From JACCTU01 sp963809175 (GTDB lineage Bacteria; Actinomycetota; Thermoleophilia; Gaiellales; Gaiellaceae): DNA of 64,000 nucleotides. The stretch spans positions 558,001 to 622,000 of the forward strand of contig CAWEIK010000003.1 of the NCBI GenBank assembly GCA_963809175.1, given 5' to 3'. This document shows positions 21,768 through 30,560 of the stretch, piece by piece. The notes under the pieces were generated by a model. It made no database searches, was not told the DNA's origin, and saw only the letters and a list, made by a program, of their open reading frames with translations. The position numbers were made by a program, and so were the translations under genes. Numbering within the stretch: the first letter of the stretch is position 1; the number at the start of each line of letters is the position of its first letter.

Positions 21768-22906
21768 ACCGTCGCGCCTTCGTAGACCTCGAGCGCGCGC
21801 GCCGTTGCGACGCCTCGCTCGACGTCCGCGCCGAGCTCCGCGAGCGTCAGCTCGACCGCGGCGAGTGCGGTGGTGATGTCGAACACGTCGAACCAGCCGA
21901 TGTGGCCGATCCGGAAGATCTGCCCCTTGAGCGCGCCCTGCCCGTTCGCGATCGTGATCCCGTGCTTGTCGCGCAGCGCGAGCACGACGTCGCCGGAGTC
22001 GATCCCCTCCGGAGCGCGGATCGCCGTGACGACCGCCGAGCTGTCGTCGTCCGGCGAGAAGAGCTCGAGCCCCATCGCCTTCGCACCCTCACGGCAGGCC
22101 CGCCCGAGGCGCAGGTGCCGCTCGAACGCGGACTCCAGGCCTTCGCCGAGGAGGAGCCCGAGCGCGACGTCGAGCCCCGCGATGATCGAGACCGCAGGCG
22201 TGAACGCTGCGTCGAGCTTCTCCTGGGCCTTGCGCGTTCGCTCCCAGTCGAGGTAGAAGCGCGGCGAGGTTCCGCGCGCCGAGTCCGCCGCGTCGGACAC
22301 CGAGGCGAACGCGAGCCCGGGCGGCGTCATCAGCGCCTTCTGCGAGCCGGAGCAGACGACGTCGATCCCCCACGCGTCGGTCTCGAGCGGCACGGCACCG
22401 AGGCTCGAGATCGCGTCGACGACGACGAGCGAACCGGCCTCCTTGGCGACGGCGGCAAGCGCGCGCACGTCGGCGACGACGCCGGTGGAGGTCTCCGAGT
22501 GCGTCAGGTACACGGCCTTCGCGGGACGATCGGCGAGCCGTGCCGCGAGCTCGTCGGCGGACGGGATCTCACCCCACTCGTAGGCGAGCGCATCGACGTC
22601 GGCGCCGTAGGCACCCGCAATCGCCTGCCAGCGCTCGCCGAAGTAGCCGCAGGAGACGACGGTCGCGCGGTCGCCCGGCGAGAGCAGGTTCGAGACGGCG
22701 GACTCCATCGCCGCGGTTCCAGACGACGTGAACATCAACACGGGCGCCTCGGTGCGGAACACTTCGCCGAGGCGGCCGAGGCAGCGCTCGAGCACGACGC
22801 GGAAGTCGGGGCTGCGGTGGTGAACGACCGGCTCGGCCATCGCGGCGAGCACCTCCGGAGGCACAGGCGTCGGCCCCGGGGTCATCAGGTAGCGCTTCTC
22901 CGGCAC
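21764..22906 (-). CDS. Class V aminotransferase (phosphoserine or serine-glyoxylate type)
   Basis: 380 residues. LMTPGPTPVPPEVLAAMA at the N-terminus, HHRSPDFRVVLERC, GTAAMESAVSNLL, and the lysine loop VVCSGSQKALMTPPGLAFASV with the PLP lysine (about residue 195). The sequence resembles the alanine-glyoxylate/SerC-like group used as phosphoserine aminotransferase in some archaea and actinobacteria. Coupling with serA favours a role in serine synthesis, but serine-glyoxylate or serine-pyruvate transamination cannot be excluded. Confidence 0.85.
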   Translation of the reverse strand: MPEKRYLMTPGPTPVPPEVLAAMAEPVVHHRSPDFRVVLERCLGRLGEVFRTEAPVLMFTSSGTAAMESAVSNLLSPGDRATVVSCGYFGERWQAIAGAYGADVDALAYEWGEIPSADELAARLADRPAKAVYLTHSETSTGVVADVRALAAVAKEAGSLVVVDAISSLGAVPLETDAWGIDVVCSGSQKALMTPPGLAFASVSDAADSARGTSPRFYLDWERTRKAQEKLDAAFTPAVSIIAGLDVALGLLLGEGLESAFERHLRLGRACREGAKAMGLELFSPDDDSSAVVTAIRAPEGIDSGDVVLALRDKHGITIANGQGALKGQIFRIGHIGWFDVFDITTALAAVELTLAELGADVERGVATARALEVYEGATV

Positions 22907-22927
22907 TCCCGTCTGAGCCTAGTCGGC

Positions 22928-23473
22928 CTAGCAGTCGTCAGAGGTGATCAGATTCTTCTGCTCGTCCTTGGGGTCGGTCTGGATCCAGACGCAGAGGTCC
23001 TTGTACTCGGCGCTCGGGTCGCTGTAGACGGCTTCCCAGGCTGCGTGCCCCTCGGCTTCGCCGTGGCGGAGCTCGACGAACGCGAGCTCGACCCCGAGCT
23101 CATCCTCCCGCTTCGCAGCCTCGGCAGCCGCTTCGACTCGCGCGGTCGCGTGGGTGACGCCCGCGTACCCCGGGCAGTCGTCTCCCTCGACGCCCATGTC
23201 GTTCACCCAGACGCAGAGGTCGTCGAACTCGCCGGTCAGGTCCGCGTACACGACGAGCCACGCCTCCGCCCCCTCGCGGGTCCTGCCCTTGCTCACCTCG
23301 ACGCGGCTGAGGGGCGTGCCGTCCACGTCCTCGGCCTTCTTCGCCCGCTCCTCGGCTCGCCGCTCGGCGTCCGAGCGGACGACTCCGGCGTACTGCTCGT
23401 TCGCGTCGTTCGCGTCGTCGCCGCCGCAGCCCGCCAGCAAGGCGAGCGCGCACAAGAGAAGCAGCCGCCGCAT
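22928..23473 (-). CDS. Hypothetical lipoprotein
   Basis: 181 residues with a lipobox signal (LLLLCALALLAGC, Cys at about 16) followed by an acidic mature protein containing two imperfect repeats ending in L-C-V-W (FDDLCVWVNDMG and YKDLCVWIQTDP), about 85 residues apart, each preceded by a charged helix and a V-E-V/L-A-F-V-E type strand. This suggests a duplicated small domain, possibly with paired cysteines. No function is recognised. It is the first gene of the minus-strand run leading into serA. Confidence 0.65.
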   Translation of the reverse strand: MRRLLLLCALALLAGCGGDDANDANEQYAGVVRSDAERRAEERAKKAEDVDGTPLSRVEVSKGRTREGAEAWLVVYADLTGEFDDLCVWVNDMGVEGDDCPGYAGVTHATARVEAAAEAAKREDELGVELAFVELRHGEAEGHAAWEAVYSDPSAEYKDLCVWIQTDPKDEQKNLITSDDC

Positions 23474-23503
23474 CCGCGGGTTCGTACCCTAGCTCGGGGA
23501 CCC

Positions 23504-26071
23504 CTAACGCAGCGAGACGGTGCGGATCTCCCAGGGGCGAAGCTCGAGCCGCTCTTCGCCGAGCCGCGCAGCCGCAGGCTCGGCGGTCTCGTTCGCAAGC
23601 CGCGCTTCGAGCCCGTCGGCGGTTCGCCGGAGCGCGGTCAGGACGACACCGGCTCCGTCGAGCGAGATCCCCTCGGCCTGAGCGAGCTCGCCGGCGTCGC
23701 CCGCGCCCTCCGCACTCAGGAACGGGAGCCGGTAGCGCTCTGCCTGCTCGAGCACGTCCGGGCCGGGGCGCACGCCGTCGTGCGGGTAGATCGCGAACGA
23801 GAACGAGTGGCGCCCGCGCAGCTGCGCGTCGGGAATCCGCAGCTCGGGACCGGCCGGCTCGTCTCGGTAGGGGTTCGTGTTGCGACTGATCCAGCCGGTC
23901 GACCGCAGGATCGTCAACGCGAGCTCACGCCCCTCGAGCAACTCGTACTCCGACACGTGCTCGAGCAGCAGCGCGACGCCTCCGGCGGAGACGAACGACG
24001 ACGCCGGGAAGGTCGGTAGCGGCATCTCCCCGTGGCCGCCTTCCGCGACGAGCCCGCGCTCGGTGACGGCGTACTGGCCCTCGGCGTAGGAGTGCGAGGC
24101 GTGCTGCCGCAGCGGCACGTGCAGCCGAACGCGCTGATCGTCGGCCGGGTTGTCGAACGCGACCCGGAGGCGAGCGAAGGGCTCTCCCGCTCGAAGCTCG
24201 ACGTGCGTCTCGACCTCGACGCGGTGGTCTGGAGGCCAGTCGTAGGTCCTGCGAACGACCAGCGACGCACGCACCGGGCCGCTCTCGAGCCACTCGACGC
24301 GCACCGACTCCGGCCGGTCGACGAGCACGTCGTCCGGGGGCGGCGCGTAGTTGTAGGAGTCGCCCACGTCGAAACCGCGGACGATCCGGCCGACGCCTTC
24401 GAGGTCGCCGATCCGCAACGTGCCGTCGTTCGCGACCTGCACGCGCAGCAGCCCGTTCTCGAGCACGCCGCCGTCGAGCTTCACGGCGTCGCCGGGCTCA
24501 CCGCCCTCGACGGCGCGGACCCCCGTCCAGCCGAGCGCAGGCGCCGACACGCGTGCGGCGAGCCTGCGGCGCGCACGGGTTCGGAACACGATCTCCCAAC
24601 GCTCGTCCTCCTTGGCCTTCGCCGCGACGAGGACCGCCGTTCGGAGCTCGACGAGGTCGATCGACGGCGGGTCCTGCACGGTGTCGAGCTCGAAGACCAT
24701 CCGGGGCCCCGGCTCGACCGTGAACCCGTTCAGCCAGTGACCGAAGAGCTCTCGTCCGTGCAGACGCCGCCTCACGAGCTCGGGAATGTCGCGCCCGAGC
24801 AGCTCCACGCGGTACAGCTGCGGCGCGTTCCGCGAGAGCTGCTGCGCGGGAAAGCGCGAGCCGTCGGCGGTTTCAAGGGCGACGTCGTCCCATTCGACGG
24901 GCACCGGAAGCTCGAGCTCGACGACATCGTCGCGCACGAACGGCGAAGGGTTGGCGACGACGGCTGCGCCTCGAGGCGTCTTCGCGCGCGCCGGCTCGAG
25001 CGCCTCGGCCGCGAGGTCGCGGCCCAGCTGCTCGGCCTCGGCGAAGCGCACGAGGACCTGCGCGGAGACGGCGTCGGCCGAGCACCCGCAGATCGAGTCG
25101 TGTGCGGAGTTCTCGATCACCCGGCGCCACGCGAGCGCGAGGAACTCGTCGGGCCACTCGCCGCCGTGCAGCGCTGCGAGCGGCTCGGCGTACCGCTCGA
25201 GCCATCGCTCGGCACGCGCGGCAGCAGCTTTGATGTCGATCCGCGCCGACGTCACGTTCATCAAGAGATTCGCCCGAGCGCCCGAGCGCAGCTCGCCCGT
25301 CCAGGTCGTGCTCGGAGCAGAGCCGTTGGCCAAGGCCGCGCCGAGCGTCGTGAGCTGGATCCGGACGCGATCGTTCTCCGCGTTCGCGCGCTCGACGATG
25401 TCGACGAGCTCCGGGAGCGGCTCCTGGTGATCGGTGCCGTACATCGCGAGCACCGGGTCGTCGCCGAAGAACGGCCGCATCGTCTCGATCAGCGCGTCGA
25501 CGGCGCCGCCGAGGTTGTCGGGCGCCAGCAGGAGATACGCGGCGTTGCCGTAGCCGGCCGGGAGGTACTCCGCGCGGACCGACGAGCCGTCGACTCCGCG
25601 CCACTCGAACACGTGTCCTTCGACCGCGGCCGGGACACCGCGCCAGACGACGGCGTTGTCGAGCCCGTGCGCGCGCAGAATCTGAGGCATCTGCGCGATG
25701 TGCCCGAACATGTCGGGCAGGTAGCCGACGCGCATCTCGCCGCCGAACTCGCGCGCGCGCTCGAGCCCGACCTCGAGGTTCCGCCAGATCGTCTCCCCGG
25801 AGACGAGGAACTCGTCCATCAGCACTTGCCACGGCCCGATCGCGAGCCGGCCTTCCTCGACGAGCGCGCGCAGCCGCTGCTCGTTCTCCGGCCTGATCTC
25901 GAGGTAGTCGTCGATCGTCTGGAGCTGGCCGTCGAGCGTGAACACGAACCGCTGGTCGGCCTCCAGCAGCTCGAGCACCTTGTCGATCAGCCGAACGAGC
26001 TTCAGCCGGAAGCTCTGGAACGGCAGGTACCACTCGCGGTCCCAGTGCGTGTGGGGAACCAGGTTGACGAT
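23504..26071 (-). CDS. GH38 alpha-mannosidase
   Basis: About 855 residues. It begins VNLVPHTHWDREWYLPFQSF, the HxHWDREW zinc-binding signature of GH38, and continues with the segment containing GYLPDMFGHIAQMPQIL (catalytic Asp region), TDHQEP, and ENSAHDSICGCSAD, all typical of MngB-like bacterial enzymes. It cleaves alpha-mannosides. No ATG, GTG or TTG is available close to the conserved start: candidates are ATC at 26069-26071 or CTG at 26060-26062, immediately after the permease stop at 26083. Either a rare start is used or a base is wrong here. It is the last gene of the sugar ABC operon. Confidence 0.9.
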   Translation of the reverse strand: MVNLVPHTHWDREWYLPFQSFRLKLVRLIDKVLELLEADQRFVFTLDGQLQTIDDYLEIRPENEQRLRALVEEGRLAIGPWQVLMDEFLVSGETIWRNLEVGLERAREFGGEMRVGYLPDMFGHIAQMPQILRAHGLDNAVVWRGVPAAVEGHVFEWRGVDGSSVRAEYLPAGYGNAAYLLLAPDNLGGAVDALIETMRPFFGDDPVLAMYGTDHQEPLPELVDIVERANAENDRVRIQLTTLGAALANGSAPSTTWTGELRSGARANLLMNVTSARIDIKAAAARAERWLERYAEPLAALHGGEWPDEFLALAWRRVIENSAHDSICGCSADAVSAQVLVRFAEAEQLGRDLAAEALEPARAKTPRGAAVVANPSPFVRDDVVELELPVPVEWDDVALETADGSRFPAQQLSRNAPQLYRVELLGRDIPELVRRRLHGRELFGHWLNGFTVEPGPRMVFELDTVQDPPSIDLVELRTAVLVAAKAKEDERWEIVFRTRARRRLAARVSAPALGWTGVRAVEGGEPGDAVKLDGGVLENGLLRVQVANDGTLRIGDLEGVGRIVRGFDVGDSYNYAPPPDDVLVDRPESVRVEWLESGPVRASLVVRRTYDWPPDHRVEVETHVELRAGEPFARLRVAFDNPADDQRVRLHVPLRQHASHSYAEGQYAVTERGLVAEGGHGEMPLPTFPASSFVSAGGVALLLEHVSEYELLEGRELALTILRSTGWISRNTNPYRDEPAGPELRIPDAQLRGRHSFSFAIYPHDGVRPGPDVLEQAERYRLPFLSAEGAGDAGELAQAEGISLDGAGVVLTALRRTADGLEARLANETAEPAAARLGEERLELRPWEIRTVSLR

Positions 26072-26082
26072 CTGCTGGGGAG

Positions 26083-27003
26083 CTATTTGACCGAGCCTGC
26101 CAACAGGCCTTGCACGAAGTAGCGCTGAAGCGCGAAGAACACGAGCAGCGGCACTCCCATCAGCAGGAACGCGCCCGCGCTCAGGAGGTGGTACTCGACC
26201 CCGTAGGTCGAGAGCATCTGGCTGATCCGGATCGTCATCGGCCACTGGTCGGACTCCTGGATGAACACCAGTGCCGTCAGCAGGTCGTTCCACACCCAGA
26301 GGAACTGGAAGATCCCGAACGACGCGAGCGCCGGCACCGAGAGCGGGATCACGATGCTGCGGAAGATCTTCCAGTTCGACGCTCCGTCGACGCGCGCGGC
26401 CTCGATCAGGTCACGAGGCAGCGTGATGAAGAAGTTGCGGAGCAGGAAGATGCAGAACGGCAGCGCGAAGACCGTGTGGGCGATCCAGATCCCGAAGTAC
26501 CACCCGGTGATCGCCGTCTTCGTCCCGGTCAAGAACTCACCGAAGTCCTGGAACTCGACGAGCATCGGGACGAACGCGCTCTGAACCGGCACGACCATCA
26601 GCGCGACGATGGTCAGGAAGATCGTGTCCCGGAACGGGAAGCGGATCCAGGAGAACGCGTACGCCGCCATGGAGCCGATCACCAGCGGCAGGAGCGTCGA
26701 CGGCACCGCGATCAGCGCGCTGTTGAGAAAACTGCTGCTCATCTGGTTCGCGTTCAGGACGAGGTCGTAGTTCTTGAGCGTGAAATCGGTGCTCGTGAAC
26801 GCAGTCCACCACCCGCTGGACGCGATGTCCGGGCGAGGACGGAAGGACGTGACGAGCAGCCCGATGGTCGGGATCAGCCAGAGACCTGCGAGAACGACGA
26901 GCACGATGTGCACCGGGCTGCGCCCGAGGAAGCCGACGACTCGCGTCGAGACGGACTCGCGCGGGCGGACGGCGATTGTCTCGGCGGCGGTGGTCGAACT
27001 CAT
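26083..27003 (-). CDS. Sugar ABC transporter permease (MalG type)
   Basis: 306 residues with six membrane helices and the EAA loop (RDLIEAARVDGASNWKIFRSIVIPLSVPAL, about residues 195-225) that contacts the ATPase. It forms the channel with the preceding permease. ATG at 27001-27003 overlaps the stop of that gene in an ATGA. The cargo is probably a mannose-containing or related glycoside because a GH38 mannosidase follows directly. Confidence 0.93.
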   Translation of the reverse strand: MSSTTAAETIAVRPRESVSTRVVGFLGRSPVHIVLVVLAGLWLIPTIGLLVTSFRPRPDIASSGWWTAFTSTDFTLKNYDLVLNANQMSSSFLNSALIAVPSTLLPLVIGSMAAYAFSWIRFPFRDTIFLTIVALMVVPVQSAFVPMLVEFQDFGEFLTGTKTAITGWYFGIWIAHTVFALPFCIFLLRNFFITLPRDLIEAARVDGASNWKIFRSIVIPLSVPALASFGIFQFLWVWNDLLTALVFIQESDQWPMTIRISQMLSTYGVEYHLLSAGAFLLMGVPLLVFFALQRYFVQGLLAGSVK

Positions 27004-27965
27004 GACACGACCGCTTCCGCGCGGAACCGACGAATCTGCCAGACCATCACCGGGATGATCAAGAGGAGCATCACGACCGCCACCGAGGCGCCGTAGCCGC
27101 CGAGCCCGTTCTCGAACGTCTCGACGTAGTAGCTGTAGGCGATGACGCGAGTCGCACCACCCGGCCCACCCTTGGTCATGATGTACACGATGTCGAACAC
27201 CTTGATCACGTTGATCGTCATCCAGACGGCGACGACCGCGATCGGGAGCGACAGCAGCGGAAACTGAATGCGCCGGAAGATGTCCCACTCGGTCGCACCG
27301 TCGGTGCGCGCCGCCTCGATCACTTCCATCGAGATGCCCTTGAGTGCCGCCGAGAGCACGACCATCACGAACCCGGTCGACGCCCACACGTACGCGAGGA
27401 TGATCGCGTAGTTGGCGAGGTCTGCTCGTCCAAGCCAGGAGACGGGGTCCCCGCCGGCGCTGGTCACCAGGGCATTCAGGAGCCCGATGTCGGGGTCCGG
27501 GCTGTAGACGAGCAGCCAGATGACGCCCACCGCCGTGGCGGAGATCGCCATCGGCACGAAGATGATCGCCTTGAAGGCCCCCTCGTAGCGAACCCGCGTG
27601 GCGAGCACGGCCGTGACCAGGCCGAGCAGCAGGCAGAGGATCGGATAGATGATCAGCCAACGGACGTTGTTCACGAGCGCGCCGGACCAGGGGATCTCGT
27701 CGCGGTCGAGGAAGCGGCTGTCGCGCGTCAGCAGCCGCTCGTAGTTGTCGAAGCCGACCCACTCGGTGCCGAAGTTCAGACCTCGCGTCTTGTTGAAGCT
27801 GAGTGCGACCGTCCAGATGACCGGGACGACCAGGAAGAGGAAGACGAGGATGAGGGCCGGCGCGAGGAACGGCACCGCCTGCAGACCGCCCTCGCGCATC
27901 GCGGCCAACCGCCGCCCCGGGGGTTTCCCGACAACTGATCCCGGGGCGACGGTGCCGCTACTCAT
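27000..27965 (-). CDS. Sugar ABC transporter permease (MalF type)
   Basis: 321 residues with a cytoplasmic N-terminus, six hydrophobic helices, and the EAA loop at MEVIEAARTDGATEWDIFRRIQFPLL (about residues 215-240). The segment between helices 1 and 2 (NYERLLTRDSRF) is typical of the MalF/UgpA group. It starts 22 bases after the binding-protein gene and is translationally coupled to the second permease. Confidence 0.92.
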   Translation of the reverse strand: MSSGTVAPGSVVGKPPGRRLAAMREGGLQAVPFLAPALILVFLFLVVPVIWTVALSFNKTRGLNFGTEWVGFDNYERLLTRDSRFLDRDEIPWSGALVNNVRWLIIYPILCLLLGLVTAVLATRVRYEGAFKAIIFVPMAISATAVGVIWLLVYSPDPDIGLLNALVTSAGGDPVSWLGRADLANYAIILAYVWASTGFVMVVLSAALKGISMEVIEAARTDGATEWDIFRRIQFPLLSLPIAVVAVWMTINVIKVFDIVYIMTKGGPGGATRVIAYSYYVETFENGLGGYGASVAVVMLLLIIPVMVWQIRRFRAEAVVS

Positions 27966-27987
27966 TGGTTCGCGTTACCCGCTCGTC

Positions 27988-29280
27988 CTAGCCGGCGAAC
28001 GCGTCCTCAGCCTGCTGCTGGAACTGGTCCAGCTGGCTGTCCATCGACGACGGATCCTTGAGCACGTTCTGGAGCACCGTGCCCCAGTCCTCGCCGAGCG
28101 CGCCCGGGAGGAGGTCAGAGCCGTCGAAGACGAAGACCGTCGCGCCCGTGACCTGCTCGGCCTCCTTCTTGACGAGCTCGTTCGGGTACGCGTCGGCCGT
28201 GACGCCCTTGTTCGGCGACACGATCGCGCCCGTCGAGACCCAGATCTCCCCGGCCTCGGGCGAGGCGAGGTACTCGATCAGCTTCGCGACGTCCTCGTTG
28301 TTCACGAACGCTGCGGTGACGTCGCCACCGCCGACGAGCGGATCGCCGTGAGCCTCGTCGATCGTCGGGAACGGGAAGAAGTCGATCGTCTGACCAGGAA
28401 CGAGGTCGGGATTGACGTCGGCCAGCGCGATGCCGCCGACGAAGCCGCCCTCCATGTACAGGTGCGCGGTCGGGTTGGTGCTGAACACCTTCCCGATGCC
28501 GCCGACGAAGTCGGTGCCGAGGGCACCGTCGATCCCGCCGGACACGCTCTCGTTGTTCAGCAGGTCGGTCAGCTGCGTCAGCGCGTCCTTCACGGACTGA
28601 TCCGTGAAGTCGAGCTCGCCGCTGAACAGCTGGTTGTACTTGTCAGCGCCGGCCGTGCGGGCGTAGATGTTCTCGAACCAGTCGGTGAGCGTCCACGAGT
28701 CCTTTGCACCGAGCGACCACGGCTTCTGGGCATCGCTGGTGAGCCCGTCGGTCATGGTCTTCAGCTCGTCGAACGTCGCGGCGGGCTGCACCTTGCTGTC
28801 GTCGGGCCGGTACCAGACGGTGCTCTTCGAGTTCGCCTTGGCGACGACCCCGTACACCGTCCCGTCGACCGTCGTGAGGTTGGTCCACGCCTCGCTGTAG
28901 TTCTCGTTGATCGCGTCGGGATCCAGACCCAGATCCTCGAGCGAGATCAGCGCACCTTCGTTCGCGAGGTCGGCCACGATGCCCGGCCGCGGGATGATCG
29001 CGACCATCGGCGGGTTGCCCGCCGCAAGCCGGGAACGAACGACCGGCAGGAAGTCACGCGCCGACTCGTACTTCGTCTTGATTCCCGTCTCCGCCGTGAA
29101 CGCAGTGAGGACCTTCTGGAAGGCCTCCTGCTCGCCGCCGCCCCAGAGCGACAGCACGCTGACGGTGCCGGTCCCCGCTTCGCTGCCGCCGTCGTCACTG
29201 CCACCGCAAGCGGCCGCAGTAACTGCAAGCGAGAGCGCGAGGACGAGCGCACCGAAAGACAGCGCGTACTTCCTGATCAC
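27988..29280 (-). CDS. Extracellular sugar-binding lipoprotein of an ABC transporter
   Basis: 430 residues. The signal peptide ends in a lipobox (LAVTAAACGGSDDGG), followed by GTVSVLSLWGGGEQEAFQKVLTAF, the standard start of a type 1 (UgpB/MalE-like) solute-binding protein, and a C-terminal lobe that includes PLVGGGDVTAAF and LIEYLASPEAGEIWV. It captures the sugar outside the membrane. The GTG start overlaps the ATPase stop in a GTGA, giving the unusual order ATPase, binding protein, permeases. Confidence 0.92.
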   Translation of the reverse strand: MIRKYALSFGALVLALSLAVTAAACGGSDDGGSEAGTGTVSVLSLWGGGEQEAFQKVLTAFTAETGIKTKYESARDFLPVVRSRLAAGNPPMVAIIPRPGIVADLANEGALISLEDLGLDPDAINENYSEAWTNLTTVDGTVYGVVAKANSKSTVWYRPDDSKVQPAATFDELKTMTDGLTSDAQKPWSLGAKDSWTLTDWFENIYARTAGADKYNQLFSGELDFTDQSVKDALTQLTDLLNNESVSGGIDGALGTDFVGGIGKVFSTNPTAHLYMEGGFVGGIALADVNPDLVPGQTIDFFPFPTIDEAHGDPLVGGGDVTAAFVNNEDVAKLIEYLASPEAGEIWVSTGAIVSPNKGVTADAYPNELVKKEAEQVTGATVFVFDGSDLLPGALGEDWGTVLQNVLKDPSSMDSQLDQFQQQAEDAFAG

Positions 29281-30500
29281 GTTCCCTCCTCCGTTGGTTT
29301 TTCGTAAATCCCCATTCCGCTTTCGGGGTCGAAGAAATGCATTCCGTCGGTGTCGACGGCGACCTCGGCCTGCTCGCCGGGGCGCGCCTTCGAACGGGCC
29401 CCGAAGCGGCCGACGAGGACCGCGCCGTCGCCGCCTGCAATACCGGCGGCCGGCTCGATCGCTCCCGCATCGTGGGCGAGCTCCTTGACCTCGTCCGTGC
29501 GGGCGGGCTTCGCGTCCGTGTTGAGGTAGACGATCAGCTCGGCACCGAGCGCCTCGGTGAGCGCGACCTCGCCCTTCAGCCGCCGCCCTTCAGGAACGTC
29601 GCTCGCGAGCGATGCGTCCTCCAGGTGCTCCGGCCGGATGCCGACGATCACCGTCTTGCCGTCGTAGGCCATGAGCGCGGGCCGCTGCGACATCACCGCG
29701 GCGCCGAGCTCGACCTTCTGGCTTCCGATCGAGACCGCCATCCCGCCGTTCGAGTGCTGCAGCGTCCCCTCGAGGAGGTTCATCGCCGGGCTGCCGATGA
29801 ACCCGCCCACGAACAGGTTGACGGGCTCGTCGTAGAGCTCCTGCGGTGTCGCGACCTGCTGCAGCTCTCCCTTGCGCATCACCGCGACTCGGTCGCCCAT
29901 GGTCATCGCCTCGACCTGATCGTGCGTGACGTAGATCGTCGTCGTGCCGAGCCGGCTCTGAAGCTGCGAGATCTCCGCGCGCATCTGCACGCGCAGCTTG
30001 GCGTCGAGGTTCGAGAGCGGCTCGTCCATCAGGAAGGCCTGCGGCTGGCGGACGATCGCTCGGCCCATCGCGACCCGCTGGCGCTGCCCGCCGGAGAGAG
30101 CGCGCGGCTTGCGGTCGAGGAATGGCTCGAGGTCGAGCACGCGCGCAGCGTCCTTGACGCGCTTGTCGATCTCCTGCTTGTCCATCTTCCGAAGCTTCAG
30201 CCCGAACGCGATGTTGTCGTACACCGTCAGGTGCGGGTACAGCGCATAGCTCTGGAAGACCATTGCGATGTCGCGGTTGCGCGGCGCGACGTTGTTGACG
30301 ACGCGATCGCCGATCTTCAGCTCGCCCTCGCTGATCTCCTCGAGACCCGCGACCATGCGCAGCGCGGTCGTCTTGCCGCACCCGGAGGGGCCGACGAGGA
30401 CCATGAACTCTCCGTCTTTGATCGCGAGCTCGATGTCCGAGACCGCCCGCGTTCCGTCGGGATAGATCTTGCTGACGTGCTCGAACGTGACCTCAGCCAA
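29277..30500 (-). CDS. Sugar ABC transporter ATP-binding protein (MsmK/UgpC type)
   Basis: 407 residues. Walker A GPSGCGKTT (about 37-45), Q-loop VFQSYALYPHLTVYDN, signature LSGGQRQRVAMGRA (about 133-146), Walker B AFLMDEPLSNLDAKLR, and the H-loop TTIYVTHDQVEAM; the C-terminal OB/TOBE domain starts near residue 240. A 421-residue frame from 30542 exists, but TTG at 30500 after a GGGGGTTGG ribosome-binding stretch gives the family start (AEVTFEHVSKIY). It leads the five-gene import/mannosidase operon. Confidence 0.93.
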   Translation of the reverse strand: MAEVTFEHVSKIYPDGTRAVSDIELAIKDGEFMVLVGPSGCGKTTALRMVAGLEEISEGELKIGDRVVNNVAPRNRDIAMVFQSYALYPHLTVYDNIAFGLKLRKMDKQEIDKRVKDAARVLDLEPFLDRKPRALSGGQRQRVAMGRAIVRQPQAFLMDEPLSNLDAKLRVQMRAEISQLQSRLGTTTIYVTHDQVEAMTMGDRVAVMRKGELQQVATPQELYDEPVNLFVGGFIGSPAMNLLEGTLQHSNGGMAVSIGSQKVELGAAVMSQRPALMAYDGKTVIVGIRPEHLEDASLASDVPEGRRLKGEVALTEALGAELIVYLNTDAKPARTDEVKELAHDAGAIEPAAGIAGGDGAVLVGRFGARSKARPGEQAEVAVDTDGMHFFDPESGMGIYEKPTEEGT

Positions 30501-30541
30501 CCCAACCCCCTTTTCCAGATGTGTTCCTACCAGTCCTGACA

Positions 30542-30557
30542 CCGGTTTGGCAACCGG
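30542..30557. promoter_or_regulatory. Candidate operator of the sugar ABC operon
   Basis: CCGGTT-TGGC-AACCGG, a perfect 6-bp inverted repeat in the 60-base gap before the ATPase gene. On the minus strand TTGCCA within it could serve as -35 with TAGGAA 18 bases later. The AACCGG half-sites recall LacI-family operators. No regulator gene lies in the window. Confidence 0.4.
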
Positions 30558-30560
30558 CGC

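Noticed and set aside
24032..26122. Long plus-strand frame opposite the alpha-mannosidase
   Set aside because: Antisense shadow of a clear GH38 enzyme with no recognisable motif of its own.
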